Part shown: positions 37,311-46,198 of the stretch, one piece after another
How positions within the stretch are numbered: the stretch's first letter is position 1
Layout of the letters: every line of letters begins with the position of its first letter
Assembly (NCBI GenBank): GCA_018823905.1
Contig: JAHJHL010000153.1
Span: 1 to 63,804, forward strand
Length of the DNA stretch: 63,804 nucleotides
Origin: Alphaproteobacteria bacterium
GTDB taxonomy: Bacteria > Pseudomonadota > Alphaproteobacteria > Sphingomonadales > Sphingomonadaceae
Direction of reading: 5' to 3'
Notes under the pieces: model-generated
The model's database searches: none
What the model saw: the letters and a program-made list of their open reading frames with translations, nothing else
What the model was told of the DNA's origin: nothing
Translations under genes and position numbers: made by a program

Positions 37311-37323
37311 TCGCAAATTGCGA
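37311..37323. promoter_or_regulatory. Small palindrome between divergent epsD and accessory genes
   Basis: TCGCAAATTGCGA is a perfect odd-length dyad centred in the divergent promoter region. It is the right size for a dimeric regulator, such as the helix-turn-helix protein at 32861, but no second copy was noted. Confidence 0.3.
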
Positions 37324-37391
37324 ATTTCTGCCCTGAAATTAAGCGGGTGCAATAGCGACCCTTAAGACTACTTTACAACGAGGATTCCGAA

Positions 37392-37646
37392 TTGGAAACT
37401 GTCTACGATTGGGTCACCGTCGCCGTCTTCGTGGGGCTCGCGGTGCTATTCTTGCAGCGGTCTTCAGAGGAAGAACCGCGCGACAAAATCTATCATTATC
37501 TTCCGCCCGCCGTCGGCTGCGCCGTTTCCAACTATCTCGGCAACGAAGGCTATATGATCCCGGCCGTGATCGTGATCGTCGCCGTCATGGCCTACATCTA
37601 TCATTTCCTGAAGCCGTTCGCGGCACCGGACGAGAAAATCGGCTAA
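37392..37646 (+). CDS. Small exosortase-system accessory membrane protein (XrtV-associated type)
   Basis: This 84-residue protein has two helices (about 6-20 and 55-72) and an acidic loop EEEPRDKIYHYLPPAVGCAVSNYLGN. It begins at TTG, preceded by GAGG about 8 bases away. Similar short proteins accompany XrtV-type exosortases in sphingomonads, from recollection and without a search. It lies convergent to the exosortase with a 4-base overlap of stop codons. Function is unknown. Confidence 0.7.
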   Translation: METVYDWVTVAVFVGLAVLFLQRSSEEEPRDKIYHYLPPAVGCAVSNYLGNEGYMIPAVIVIVAVMAYIYHFLKPFAAPDEKIG

Positions 37647-38575
37647 GCTTTCTGCTGCCGTCGCTGTTTCCAGCCGAGGCTTTTTTGTACCGCCAAATCG
37701 AGCAGATAGATCGTCGCTAGCGAGATGGCGAAGGTCGTCATCCCCGCAAAATTGTGCAGGAAACCCTGCGCCGCCGCTTCACCGCCATGATAAGTGATCA
37801 GGATCAGCAGCAGTACGCGCACCATGTTGGAAAAAATTGCGATCGGCACCGCCGCCGCGATTAGCAGCGTCATATAGCGCCAATTGGCGCGGTGGCTGAG
37901 ATAGACATAGAATAAGGTCAACGCGGTCAGCGTAATCAGCGAGTTGAGCCCCGCGCAGGCTGCCGCGACCAGCAGCTGATACTGCCCGATCTGGATAGTG
38001 ACCCCGGCGCTGGCAATGGGATATCCCGCCAAGTAGAGAAGTGACACCGCGCTTTCGCTGATCCACATTTTTAGCGGGTTGGTCATTGCTGCGACTAGGC
38101 TCTCGGGGAGGGGCACTGCGAACAGCAAATAAAAGAGCGGAAACCAGAGGGTTTGTAGCGCCCGCCCGCCGATGTAGCTGTACAGCACCGCGACGAACAG
38201 GCCGTACATCGCATAGACCTCAAGTTCGATCACCGCCGCGGTGCGAAATAGGATGAGCGCCGCGGCCATCGCGACAATCGCGCCGTAGGAGCGCCACGGG
38301 AGGGGCTGTTGCCGCACTGCCAGGGTTTCGGGAAACATCTTGACGAGCAGCCAGATTCCCGACCCCAGTACAAGCGGGCCGTGAGAGCCTTGCTCGGTCG
38401 ACCAGCTTTCGGTCGTGATGAAGCGCCAAGTGGGAAAGGTAATCGCGACAAGTCCCAGCAGCGCCGGCCAGCAATGCTGTAGCCAGGCCCAGGAAACGCG
38501 CTTCACGGTTTTTGTGCCCGAAGGGTGCAAGTTCGACTTTCGCTTTTGCATCGGGCAAGAAGGCCGTTCCGTCAC
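37643..38575 (-). CDS. xrtV: Exosortase (likely XrtV type)
   Basis: This 310-residue polytopic protease with about 8 helices cleaves PEP-CTERM signals at the inner membrane. The catalytic triad is visible: Cys207 in AACAGLNSL, Arg253 in NMVRVLLLIL and His274 in FLHNFAG. All three are spaced as in the family. The C-terminal EpsI domain of some exosortases is absent; EpsI is a separate protein at 46199-46909. A start at Met9 is possible. The XrtV subtype is an inference from neighbours and lineage. Confidence 0.88.
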   Translation of the reverse strand: MTERPSCPMQKRKSNLHPSGTKTVKRVSWAWLQHCWPALLGLVAITFPTWRFITTESWSTEQGSHGPLVLGSGIWLLVKMFPETLAVRQQPLPWRSYGAIVAMAAALILFRTAAVIELEVYAMYGLFVAVLYSYIGGRALQTLWFPLFYLLFAVPLPESLVAAMTNPLKMWISESAVSLLYLAGYPIASAGVTIQIGQYQLLVAAACAGLNSLITLTALTLFYVYLSHRANWRYMTLLIAAAVPIAIFSNMVRVLLLILITYHGGEAAAQGFLHNFAGMTTFAISLATIYLLDLAVQKSLGWKQRRQQKA

Positions 38576-38820
38576 CTTGACGGATTTGACGCTCTCCCAG
38601 GCTTGCGTCTAGCAAAGGTTCGGCGGCGGGCGCAAGCGGCCTGACGGTGGGGGCTGGCGGGCAATGTCGCGTCGGTCCCGAATCCAGACACGTTCTCCGC
38701 GCGCGGGCTCCTCCGAGTGCCGGATCGCTGCACTGTTTTCCCTCGACAAGCATTAGCCGGATGCTACCGCGTGCAGCGACAACGTCGGCATAAGCAATAA
38801 TCGGATCGGGCCTGAATTCC

Positions 38821-40176
38821 GTGCAAGTAAAGCAGCGATTGGCATTTCTGAAGACGCTTGTGCTGGGTCAGGATGCGGGAACGTCACTGGGGTCGCGAGC
38901 GACACGGTCGGGCATTTGGGTGGGTGGCGGATTTGTCGCGCAGCGCGCTCTTCAGTTCGCTTCAAATCTCATCCTGACCAGATTGCTTTTTCCTGAAGCC
39001 TTTGGGCTGATGGCGCTTTCCACGGTGTTTCTGATCGGGCTCGCAATGTTCAGCGATCTAGGTATCAAGCCTGCGATCATTCGCGATCCGCGCGGCAACG
39101 AACCGGCGTTTCTTAATACCGCTTGGACGATTCAGGCCATCCGCGGTGCTGCGCTGTTCGTCATCGGTTGCCTTTTGGCTTATCCAATTTCGTTGATTTA
39201 CGGCCAGCCGATCCTCTTTCCGCTTTTGGCGACGCTCAGCACAACAGCGCTTATTTCCGGGTTTGCCTCGGTGCAGATGGCCACTGCAGAACGCGATCTG
39301 AATCTAAAAACCGTAACGATAGTCCAACTCGGTGGGCAAGCTGCGGCGATCATTGTTATGGTTGCACTAGCCTATTGGTGGCGATCGCTGTGGTCCTTGG
39401 CGGTCGGCAATATCGTAGCGTCGATTGTGACGCTTGCGCTTGGCCACTCATTGCTGAGGAGCCATAGACACCGATTTCAGCTCGATGCTGAATCAGCCAA
39501 ATCACTTGTCAATTTTGGCAAATGGATTTTTCTGGCGACGATAGTCACGTTTGTCGGCGGAGAAGGATTGCGAGCCATTCAGGCCGGCTTCCTCACAACT
39601 GCCGAGTTTGGCATTTTGGCAATCGCCTACACAATAGCCGCTATTCCAATAGAATTGTCATTGAGACTCAGCACTTCCATTGGATTGCCCGCACTGTCCG
39701 AAGCCTATCGTAACGACCCTGAAAAGCTGCACGAAAGGCTCCATAAATTCCGTAAGCGCTTGCTCACTTTGTCGTTCCTTCTGGTGTCTGCCGTCGCGGT
39801 TACGAGCGAGCCGCTGATTGAGCTGCTCTATGACCAGCGCTATCATGATGCAGGCCCACTGGTTGTTGCGATCGCGCTCTCCGGCGCCGTTACGCTCATC
39901 TCCAGCGGTTATAGCAATGCACTGCTCGCTATCGGGAAATCAAAAGACTATCTGGGGATCATGACGTTCGCGGCGGTTGTTCGGGTCGTTGGCACCATTG
40001 TAGGTTTCGAGCAATCGGGCATCTTTGGTCTGTTCATCGGTATTGGCCTCGCTAACATATTGGTTTTAGTCGTGTGTCAGTTGCGCGGGAGGCCAGTTAG
40101 AATTTTCGATCCAATTGTTGATTTTCTCGCGATTACGTACATTGCGCTGTTAGCTTTGGGGCTGTGGGCGACGTGA
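38821..40176 (+). CDS. wzx: Oligosaccharide flippase (Wzx)
   Basis: This 451-residue protein has about 12 hydrophobic helices and the MOP/polysaccharide-transporter look. Its N-terminal stretch GSRATRSGIWVGGGFVAQRALQFASNLILTRLLFPEAFGLMAL matches Wzx and the lipopolysaccharide-type flippases. It begins at GTG, with no good ribosome site; an unseen internal start is possible. It would flip the completed lipid-linked unit to the periplasm. GC content is lower than in the core region, as for its neighbours. Confidence 0.85.
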   Translation: MQVKQRLAFLKTLVLGQDAGTSLGSRATRSGIWVGGGFVAQRALQFASNLILTRLLFPEAFGLMALSTVFLIGLAMFSDLGIKPAIIRDPRGNEPAFLNTAWTIQAIRGAALFVIGCLLAYPISLIYGQPILFPLLATLSTTALISGFASVQMATAERDLNLKTVTIVQLGGQAAAIIVMVALAYWWRSLWSLAVGNIVASIVTLALGHSLLRSHRHRFQLDAESAKSLVNFGKWIFLATIVTFVGGEGLRAIQAGFLTTAEFGILAIAYTIAAIPIELSLRLSTSIGLPALSEAYRNDPEKLHERLHKFRKRLLTLSFLLVSAVAVTSEPLIELLYDQRYHDAGPLVVAIALSGAVTLISSGYSNALLAIGKSKDYLGIMTFAAVVRVVGTIVGFEQSGIFGLFIGIGLANILVLVVCQLRGRPVRIFDPIVDFLAITYIALLALGLWAT

Positions 40177-40209
40177 CGTGCTCGCACCAAAAACACATAT
40201 GGAACAACT

Positions 40210-41091
40210 ATGACTGATCATATTTCTAAAGTAATTCGCGAGTGCTCATCGGACGCCATTGTTTTTGTACCAAACCCAGGTAATGCTGGAGATTCTTTCA
40301 TTGCTCATTGCACGTACAATTTTTTTGATAAGATCGACCTGAAATATTCTATTGGCGAAATAAACAAGATCTATAATGATAAGGTTATAATCTGTGGCGG
40401 CGGCGGGTCTCTAGTCGAGCCTTACAGAGAAATGTATGACTTCATCAAGCGCAACAAGGTGCGCGGAAATAGGATCATTGTTCTCCCGCAGTCAATTCGC
40501 GCGTATCCAGATATGATATCCATGCTCGACGAAGCGGATCATATATACTGTCGGGAAAAGAGATCTTTTGACTATGTCAACGATCATAGCGCGGGGTGTA
40601 ATGTACACCTAGCTCATGATATGGCTTTTTCTTGGGATCCAAAAACCACGTTGGAAAAAATAGGAAGGGAATCCTGTTTCCAGATAAGTGACATGGAACT
40701 ATTTTTAAGAAATAGCAAAAGAATTATTAGAAGGAAATTGCATAATCTAAAGAGCTTTGATCAGTCAACGTTGGTATGTTACCGAAATGACGTGGAGAGA
40801 ACTGATATTAAAATTCCATTTGCTAACTTTGATATGTCTCAACTATTTTCAGCCGATAATTTGGGGAGAAGCCAGTCCTTGTGGGCTACGTGGCACATGA
40901 TGAGTATGATTTCTAGTTTTGATACAATCTGCACAAACAGGCTGCACGTTGCAATAATGTCACTGCTATTAAAAAAGAAAACCGTTGTCTCAGATAATTC
41001 CTACGGAAAACTCAAAAGTGTTCTTGATTTTTCATTTGAAAAGTGGCCCGATAATTTAACGTTTAACGATGTCAAATCTGATCAGGATTGA
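40210..41091 (+). CDS. Polysaccharide pyruvyl transferase family protein
   Basis: This 293-residue protein of the PF04230 family adds ketal-linked pyruvate to sugar residues, using phosphoenolpyruvate. Typical are VFVPNPGNAGDSFI, the IICGGGGSLVEPYREMY glycine-rich loop, IIVLPQSIRA and the C-terminal TNRLHVAIMSLLLKKKTVV. The coding sequence is plainly AT-rich compared with both sides, indicating recent transfer. It starts 33 bases after wzx and is followed 3 bases later by a GT25 gene with similar composition. Confidence 0.86.
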   Translation: MTDHISKVIRECSSDAIVFVPNPGNAGDSFIAHCTYNFFDKIDLKYSIGEINKIYNDKVIICGGGGSLVEPYREMYDFIKRNKVRGNRIIVLPQSIRAYPDMISMLDEADHIYCREKRSFDYVNDHSAGCNVHLAHDMAFSWDPKTTLEKIGRESCFQISDMELFLRNSKRIIRRKLHNLKSFDQSTLVCYRNDVERTDIKIPFANFDMSQLFSADNLGRSQSLWATWHMMSMISSFDTICTNRLHVAIMSLLLKKKTVVSDNSYGKLKSVLDFSFEKWPDNLTFNDVKSDQD

Positions 41092-41094
41092 ATT

Positions 41095-41823
41095 ATGTTG
41101 AACTTAACAGACGTGTTCGATGCTGTAAGGATAGTAAATCTTCCGCATCGCGTCGACAGGAAAACTGAAATTGGAATTCAGTTGGGGCGCTTGGGGCTCG
41201 ATTGGTCAAGCAAGGGCGTACACATTTTTCGGGCGAAGCAACCGGCAGATGCTGGTGACTTTCCATCAATCGGTGCTCGCGGTTGCTTTCTTAGTCACTT
41301 AACGATTCTCCAAGAAGCCGTCGAAAAATGTAACGAGAAAATTCTAATAATAGAAGATGATCTCGATTTTTGTAAAGACGCGGTAAGCAGACTGGATACC
41401 GTGCTTAGGAAACTTGAAGAAACTGATTGGTCGGTATTTTATGGTGGCTATGAAAATTTGAACACCAGCAATGGGTGCCGTGTGAGCGAAGACTTGCTAT
41501 TGGTAGATGCCGATTTGCCCATTCAAACGACGCATATGGTTGCATTTCGCGGTAGCGCTATCCAGGCCGCAAAGGATTATCTGGAGGCAATGCTTGCTCG
41601 GCCACCCGGATCTCCTGACGGTGGGCCGATGCATGTGGACGGTGCGTATAGCTGGTTCCGAAGGGATCATCCGGAAATGAAGACCGTTGCTGCGGTCCCA
41701 CCGCTGGGGTTTCAGCGCTCATCAAAGTCCGACATCGACACGTCAAAGTGGTACGATCAGGCGCCGGTAGTTTCCGTTCTTATTGCACTTGCGCGAAATG
41801 CTAAAAACTGGCTTCTTCGATAG
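41095..41823 (+). CDS. Glycosyltransferase family 25
   Basis: This 242-residue protein has the GT25 pattern: an N-terminal VRIVNLPHRVDRK, RGCFLSHLTILQEAV in the middle and the metal-binding ILIIEDDLDF near residue 90. The family includes LPS galactosyltransferases. The first half is AT-rich like the pyruvyltransferase gene; the second half returns toward local GC. Donor and acceptor are unknown. It is the last gene of the wzx transcription unit. Confidence 0.85.
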   Translation: MLNLTDVFDAVRIVNLPHRVDRKTEIGIQLGRLGLDWSSKGVHIFRAKQPADAGDFPSIGARGCFLSHLTILQEAVEKCNEKILIIEDDLDFCKDAVSRLDTVLRKLEETDWSVFYGGYENLNTSNGCRVSEDLLLVDADLPIQTTHMVAFRGSAIQAAKDYLEAMLARPPGSPDGGPMHVDGAYSWFRRDHPEMKTVAAVPPLGFQRSSKSDIDTSKWYDQAPVVSVLIALARNAKNWLLR

Positions 41824-41923
41824 ACAAAATCGTGTCGATGCGATCACATGGAAAGAGCGGTGTGTGCTACATTGAAAATCTCTACTGAGCACCTCAACTT
41901 CCGCCAAATTTTTCTACCTAATA

Positions 41924-42988
41924 TTAAGATTGCAATTTTAAGACTAAAAATTCCTCAAACATATCAATTGATTTTTCGATAGAAAAATTGCGCGATATAG
42001 TTTCTGCACTATATGATAATTTTTCCCACTGATCAAATTTCATTTCTGATATTTTTTCTATTTCAATGGCCAGTTCTTGATGGTCGTGACTATTCAAAAC
42101 AACACCACCGCCGTGGATCAGAATATCGGGCGCGGCGCCGGCGGGCATTGCCAAGACGGGCGTCCCGCATGCAAGTGCTTCCAGTATCGGCAATCCGAAA
42201 CCCTCCTCTCGGCTGCAAAATAGCCAAGCAGAGCATTTGCCGTAAATTCTGCGTATTTCTTCTTGGGACGGCGCTTGAACATATTCCACGAAATCGGGAA
42301 GAGCCAAACTGGGCTCTGGCGGGTTGTGGCCGAATGCGATGCCGCGCAAATTTGGAACTATTGCTTTTGCCTTCGTGATTGCAGCAATTGCGATATCTGT
42401 CCCCTTTATGAAGAGAGGAGAATAAACAAAGCCGATGGTTGGCGTATCGGGCATTTGACGTAGAGGTAATGAAAATATGGCTTTGTCTACGCCGTTAAAT
42501 ATCACCTTCGGTTGATCCATTCCTAACTGATCTACTAAGACATCCTTCAGCCAACTTGAGATCGTAATCTTTTCTGTCGGCAACCTTAGGGATGCTTCGA
42601 CTCGATCTTTTTCGCCGTTCCAAATTTCATAGCCTTGTACAAAATGAACTTTTCTACCGTACTTGTCAGGAAAAGATGCGATCCATTCGGCGGTTTCCCA
42701 CCAAGTTGCAATTATCAAGTCTGCGGGGGGAACATCAGAGGCTCGAACCGGCCTGTACCGTTCAAGAAACTTAATCTGTACTCTTGTATCGTCAAAATGG
42801 CTTGCGGTTACGCCAGTTTTGCGCGGGAAAAACCTGTTACGGAACTTTTCTATCCGACCGTATGGGTACGGCGCCGGTGATACGACCAACACCTCGTGCC
42901 CTCGCTGTCGCAATGCTTCAGCGTATTGAGCGATCACACGAATTCCACCCCCCAGATCCACTGCCGCGACAACGAATGTAATTCGCAT
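41924..42988 (-). CDS. Glycosyltransferase family 4
   Basis: This 354-residue GT-B enzyme has the N-terminal VVAAVDLGGGIRVIAQYAEALRQRGHEVLVV and the C-terminal nucleotide-sugar E-x7-E motif, CSREEGFGLPILEALACGTPVLA, near 275-297. It probably adds one sugar to the lipid-linked EPS unit. It is the downstream end of a leftward series with the polymerase gene (5-base gap). The sugar is unknown. Confidence 0.88.
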   Translation of the reverse strand: MRITFVVAAVDLGGGIRVIAQYAEALRQRGHEVLVVSPAPYPYGRIEKFRNRFFPRKTGVTASHFDDTRVQIKFLERYRPVRASDVPPADLIIATWWETAEWIASFPDKYGRKVHFVQGYEIWNGEKDRVEASLRLPTEKITISSWLKDVLVDQLGMDQPKVIFNGVDKAIFSLPLRQMPDTPTIGFVYSPLFIKGTDIAIAAITKAKAIVPNLRGIAFGHNPPEPSLALPDFVEYVQAPSQEEIRRIYGKCSAWLFCSREEGFGLPILEALACGTPVLAMPAGAAPDILIHGGGVVLNSHDHQELAIEIEKISEMKFDQWEKLSYSAETISRNFSIEKSIDMFEEFLVLKLQS

Positions 42989-42993
42989 TAAAC

Positions 42994-44361
42994 CTATCCT
43001 ACTGAAATCAGGCTCGGACCCACCTGGCGGTCAGCAGCATCAATTTTCGTGCGCCCACTTTTTTTAGCGCCAACCGCAAAAATTGCCCCTGCGATGAGCC
43101 ACGTAACTGGCCTGACTGACGCGTTCGGAATGCTATCCAAAAGATTCATGCTCAGAAGCAGACATAGTGAAGCCGATGCTATGGAAATTGTGCTGTGTGT
43201 CCTTGAACGCCACCATAACCGAACGCTTCCGAGGCAGAACAGCCCAAACATCGCAAGGTAGCCCGCCCAACCCCACATCCCGAGCGTAATTATCCACGCG
43301 CCGTCGGTGATGCTCAGATCCTTCCCGTCCTCCGGCGAATAGATGCGATTGCGCCCCCAGCTACCCCAACCGAACATCGGCTTTTCGGCGGCGCGTTTCA
43401 GCAACTGGTCTTCATTGACCAGCCGGACTCCTAGCGATCCCGCCCGATCAGTGCTGAATGATTTGGTTAGCTCGGATATCGTGACCGTGGGAACCAGCCC
43501 AGTGCTTCGTATGGCGGGATATAACAGCAATATGATGCAAGCCGCCGCACCGATTGCCGCGACCCGCTTCGCGCGCAAAAACGCGACGATCGGCGTGAAA
43601 AGTACTGCTAAGATGATTGCGCCGAACGATTTGCACAGCAGCAGGACAACGCCGAAATAGATCGCGATCAAACCTGCTCGTGTCCTTTGCCGACCTCTCG
43701 ATTCGCGCCAACGCGCGACCGCCGCCGTCACCGCCATTGAGCAAAAGATCGCTACCAGCAGTCCATGGCCCAGAAAAACCACGGAGCGAAAGCCGCCGCC
43801 GCGCATCTGCTGGCCGAAACTATGCGGGAAAAAACCATAGACCATGCGGTGCAGCTGCGGGCTCAACCGCACTTCGATCAGCATCAGCACCGAATAGGCC
43901 AGCGCGGCCGTCACCAGGATCGCGATCACGTGCCACCGCCGCTGATCACTGTTGATCAGGCCATAGGCGGCGACGAACGGGATCAGCGTGATGCCGTTGA
44001 TCGCTGCTTGCGCGAAGGCATCGTACATTGTCATCGCGGGAAGAAGGCGGTCGGCGTAGAGCAACGGTTCGGGATTGAAGAATGCGGTTAAAAAGGGCGA
44101 GAAGACAAAGGTCGACGCGAGCACGACCACGGCCGGATCTTTCAGCGCGCCCAGCCATTTTTCCCGCACAAAAAGGATGCAGCACAGCAGGATCGACAGG
44201 TTGGGTATGGTCGTTTTGTCGAGCGGCGGGACACCCGGAAGCTCGAACGCGGTGCTCACCGGCAATACCAGATAGGCGCCAAGGACCGACCAGATGAGCG
44301 CGCGGTGCGCGGGCAACAGGATGAACAGCATCATCGTCACCACCGGCCATACCGCCAGCAC
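42994..44361 (-). CDS. O-antigen ligase/Wzy-like polymerase membrane protein
   Basis: This 455-residue protein has about 11 hydrophobic helices and a large loop in the Wzy/O-antigen-ligase arrangement. It includes RMVYGFFPHSFGQQMRGGGFRSVVFLGHGLLVAIF and a C-terminal PMFGWGSWGRNR segment, typical of that superfamily. It would polymerise flipped repeat units in the periplasm. The GTG start at 44361 has no ribosome site. The open frame continues 8 codons to an ATT at 44385, preceded by AAGGGG about 7 bases away, so the true N-terminus may be longer. Confidence 0.82.
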   Translation of the reverse strand: MLAVWPVVTMMLFILLPAHRALIWSVLGAYLVLPVSTAFELPGVPPLDKTTIPNLSILLCCILFVREKWLGALKDPAVVVLASTFVFSPFLTAFFNPEPLLYADRLLPAMTMYDAFAQAAINGITLIPFVAAYGLINSDQRRWHVIAILVTAALAYSVLMLIEVRLSPQLHRMVYGFFPHSFGQQMRGGGFRSVVFLGHGLLVAIFCSMAVTAAVARWRESRGRQRTRAGLIAIYFGVVLLLCKSFGAIILAVLFTPIVAFLRAKRVAAIGAAACIILLLYPAIRSTGLVPTVTISELTKSFSTDRAGSLGVRLVNEDQLLKRAAEKPMFGWGSWGRNRIYSPEDGKDLSITDGAWIITLGMWGWAGYLAMFGLFCLGSVRLWWRSRTHSTISIASASLCLLLSMNLLDSIPNASVRPVTWLIAGAIFAVGAKKSGRTKIDAADRQVGPSLISVG

Positions 44362-44415
44362 CGCATAGGCAAATAGATTTGGAATCGCGGTGCCCCTTCG
44401 TCAGCGCGTCATGGC

Positions 44416-46140
44416 TTAGGCGCGCGCGACATTACAGTCCAGCAAGGCGCGCATTTTGGGACTTTGGGCGTCGGGGATGTCATAGCTGGCCTTGGCGCCC
44501 CAGCTTCCCCAGCGCGTGCCTTGCCGCCCGACGCTGCTGAAATGCGCGAACAGGCTGCAACCCAGATCGCGATTCAACCGCAGCAACTCGACATACAGGT
44601 CATACATGCGCGGGTGCGTTTGGGCCGCCCCCAGCGCCGCGTTATAGGGCAATTCGGCTTGGCCCTTTGGCTGGAGATGCTGACCACCTTCATAGGCAAC
44701 GAAAGCCAGACCATGCTGTATTGCAAAGGCCGCCGTCTGCAAAAAACCGCCGGCGCCCCGCATCGACGCCAGAACTTCCTCCATGTCGTCGATGACAGTT
44801 TCGGCGGTCAGCGCCGCTCCCAGCGCCGACCATTTCTGGTACATCGCGTCGGTCGCGCCGAAATAGGCGGCTGGCGACACGGCGTCGACGCCGCCATTGT
44901 CCAGACACCATTGGATCGTCCGCTTTGACGCATCGAACCACGCCGCCTGGACCGCGCCGACGCGCACCAGCCGCTTTCGCGCTTCCCCCGCCCATTCGCG
45001 CTCCCAAATCGCGAAGGTCCGGCGAAACAGCGCCCCTATCCGCTCGGGATGGCCTTCCCCTTGCGTCTTTTCGCTATCCTTCCATGCCTTGCCGCCTTTG
45101 GCCTCGACCAACGCGCCGACGAGCGGCGAGCGCAACATCCAACCGGCCTGGTGAAATCCCCAGTTCCAAATCTCGTTAGAATATTCGAGATAGACCTTCA
45201 GGTTCGGGTCCAGCTTCTCCAGCACCAGCTTGGCAAACTGCGCAATATAATCATCGGTGGCGCGGTGCGGGATGCAGAACCAAGGGTCGATTTTTAGCAT
45301 GTTGCACAGCTGTATCATCAGCTCGATCGCCACGCCGCCTGAAAATTTGAGCTCGAAGGGTGTTGGGGCAGGCCCGTATCGGGCCGCCGGATCGCCCGAG
45401 ACTGCCACCATGGTGTAAAAGCTGGGGCGCTTGCGGTTTGTCCAATGCTCTTCGGTCGAATTGTTCGTGCCTGCCCACCCCATGAACCGCAGGCAGCGGA
45501 ACGGTCGGCAAAAATCGAGGAACTCGGGCAGAAACGGATCGGCAGCAAGATCGCTTGCTTCATGCTCTTCGGCCAACAACCGGATGTTTCGGACGTGATT
45601 TCCCAGTTTCGAGCGCCTGATGACGACAGCTTCGTACCGATCGGGAGCGTGGGCCATGCGCAAAATCAACCGCCCCGGCTTACGCGAAATCACCTTGGTT
45701 GAATCTAGCCCGTCAATTTCACCGTCGCCATCATAGAGCAGGACATACCTACCGGGCTTTCGGCAGTTGGGCAGATAGGTAAAAACAGTTTGCGGCTCGG
45801 CTGCTCCGGGAAAGGCGACGGGTACCTGAATTGGATAGCCGTCATCGTCGTACCGGAACGCAGCCTGGGCTTTGGTATTGTGCGGTCCCGTCCCACTAAG
45901 ATTGCGGGTGGTCCAGGGTCGCGCGCCAAGAAACAGGTTCTTGAATGGAAACCCGGGCTCCCAGTCGGCGATGCCCGCCAGGTTCATCCCGATCGGCAGT
46001 TTGGGGAAGCTTTCATCGCGCGGCAGCGGTTCGACGGCGCTGCTTGTAAAACTGCCAGACCGCAGGCCGACAAGACCGAGGGCAACAATGCCTGCTCCCG
46101 AAGCCGAGCCGATGAGTAAAGAGCGTCGGTTTAGTCCCAT
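44416..46140 (-). CDS. Tat-exported barrel-fold protein, putative glycoside hydrolase-like
   Basis: This 574-residue protein begins with a twin-arginine-type signal (NRRSLLIGSASGAG, hydrophobic to about 30). A large domain follows with GMNLAGIADW, DFCRPFRCLRFMGWAGTNNS and the strand-end motif LKVYLEYSNEIWNWGF, where the Glu resembles an acid/base residue of a TIM-barrel glycosidase. I cannot name a GH family. It lies between the polymerase and EpsI genes, so it may trim or process the EPS in the periplasm. Catalysis is unproven. Confidence 0.7.
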   Translation of the reverse strand: MGLNRRSLLIGSASGAGIVALGLVGLRSGSFTSSAVEPLPRDESFPKLPIGMNLAGIADWEPGFPFKNLFLGARPWTTRNLSGTGPHNTKAQAAFRYDDDGYPIQVPVAFPGAAEPQTVFTYLPNCRKPGRYVLLYDGDGEIDGLDSTKVISRKPGRLILRMAHAPDRYEAVVIRRSKLGNHVRNIRLLAEEHEASDLAADPFLPEFLDFCRPFRCLRFMGWAGTNNSTEEHWTNRKRPSFYTMVAVSGDPAARYGPAPTPFELKFSGGVAIELMIQLCNMLKIDPWFCIPHRATDDYIAQFAKLVLEKLDPNLKVYLEYSNEIWNWGFHQAGWMLRSPLVGALVEAKGGKAWKDSEKTQGEGHPERIGALFRRTFAIWEREWAGEARKRLVRVGAVQAAWFDASKRTIQWCLDNGGVDAVSPAAYFGATDAMYQKWSALGAALTAETVIDDMEEVLASMRGAGGFLQTAAFAIQHGLAFVAYEGGQHLQPKGQAELPYNAALGAAQTHPRMYDLYVELLRLNRDLGCSLFAHFSSVGRQGTRWGSWGAKASYDIPDAQSPKMRALLDCNVARA

Positions 46141-46198
46141 CGTTTGACCTTTGAATATGCCATGAGATCAAGCCGATCGGGCGACCCAACGCTTCTTA

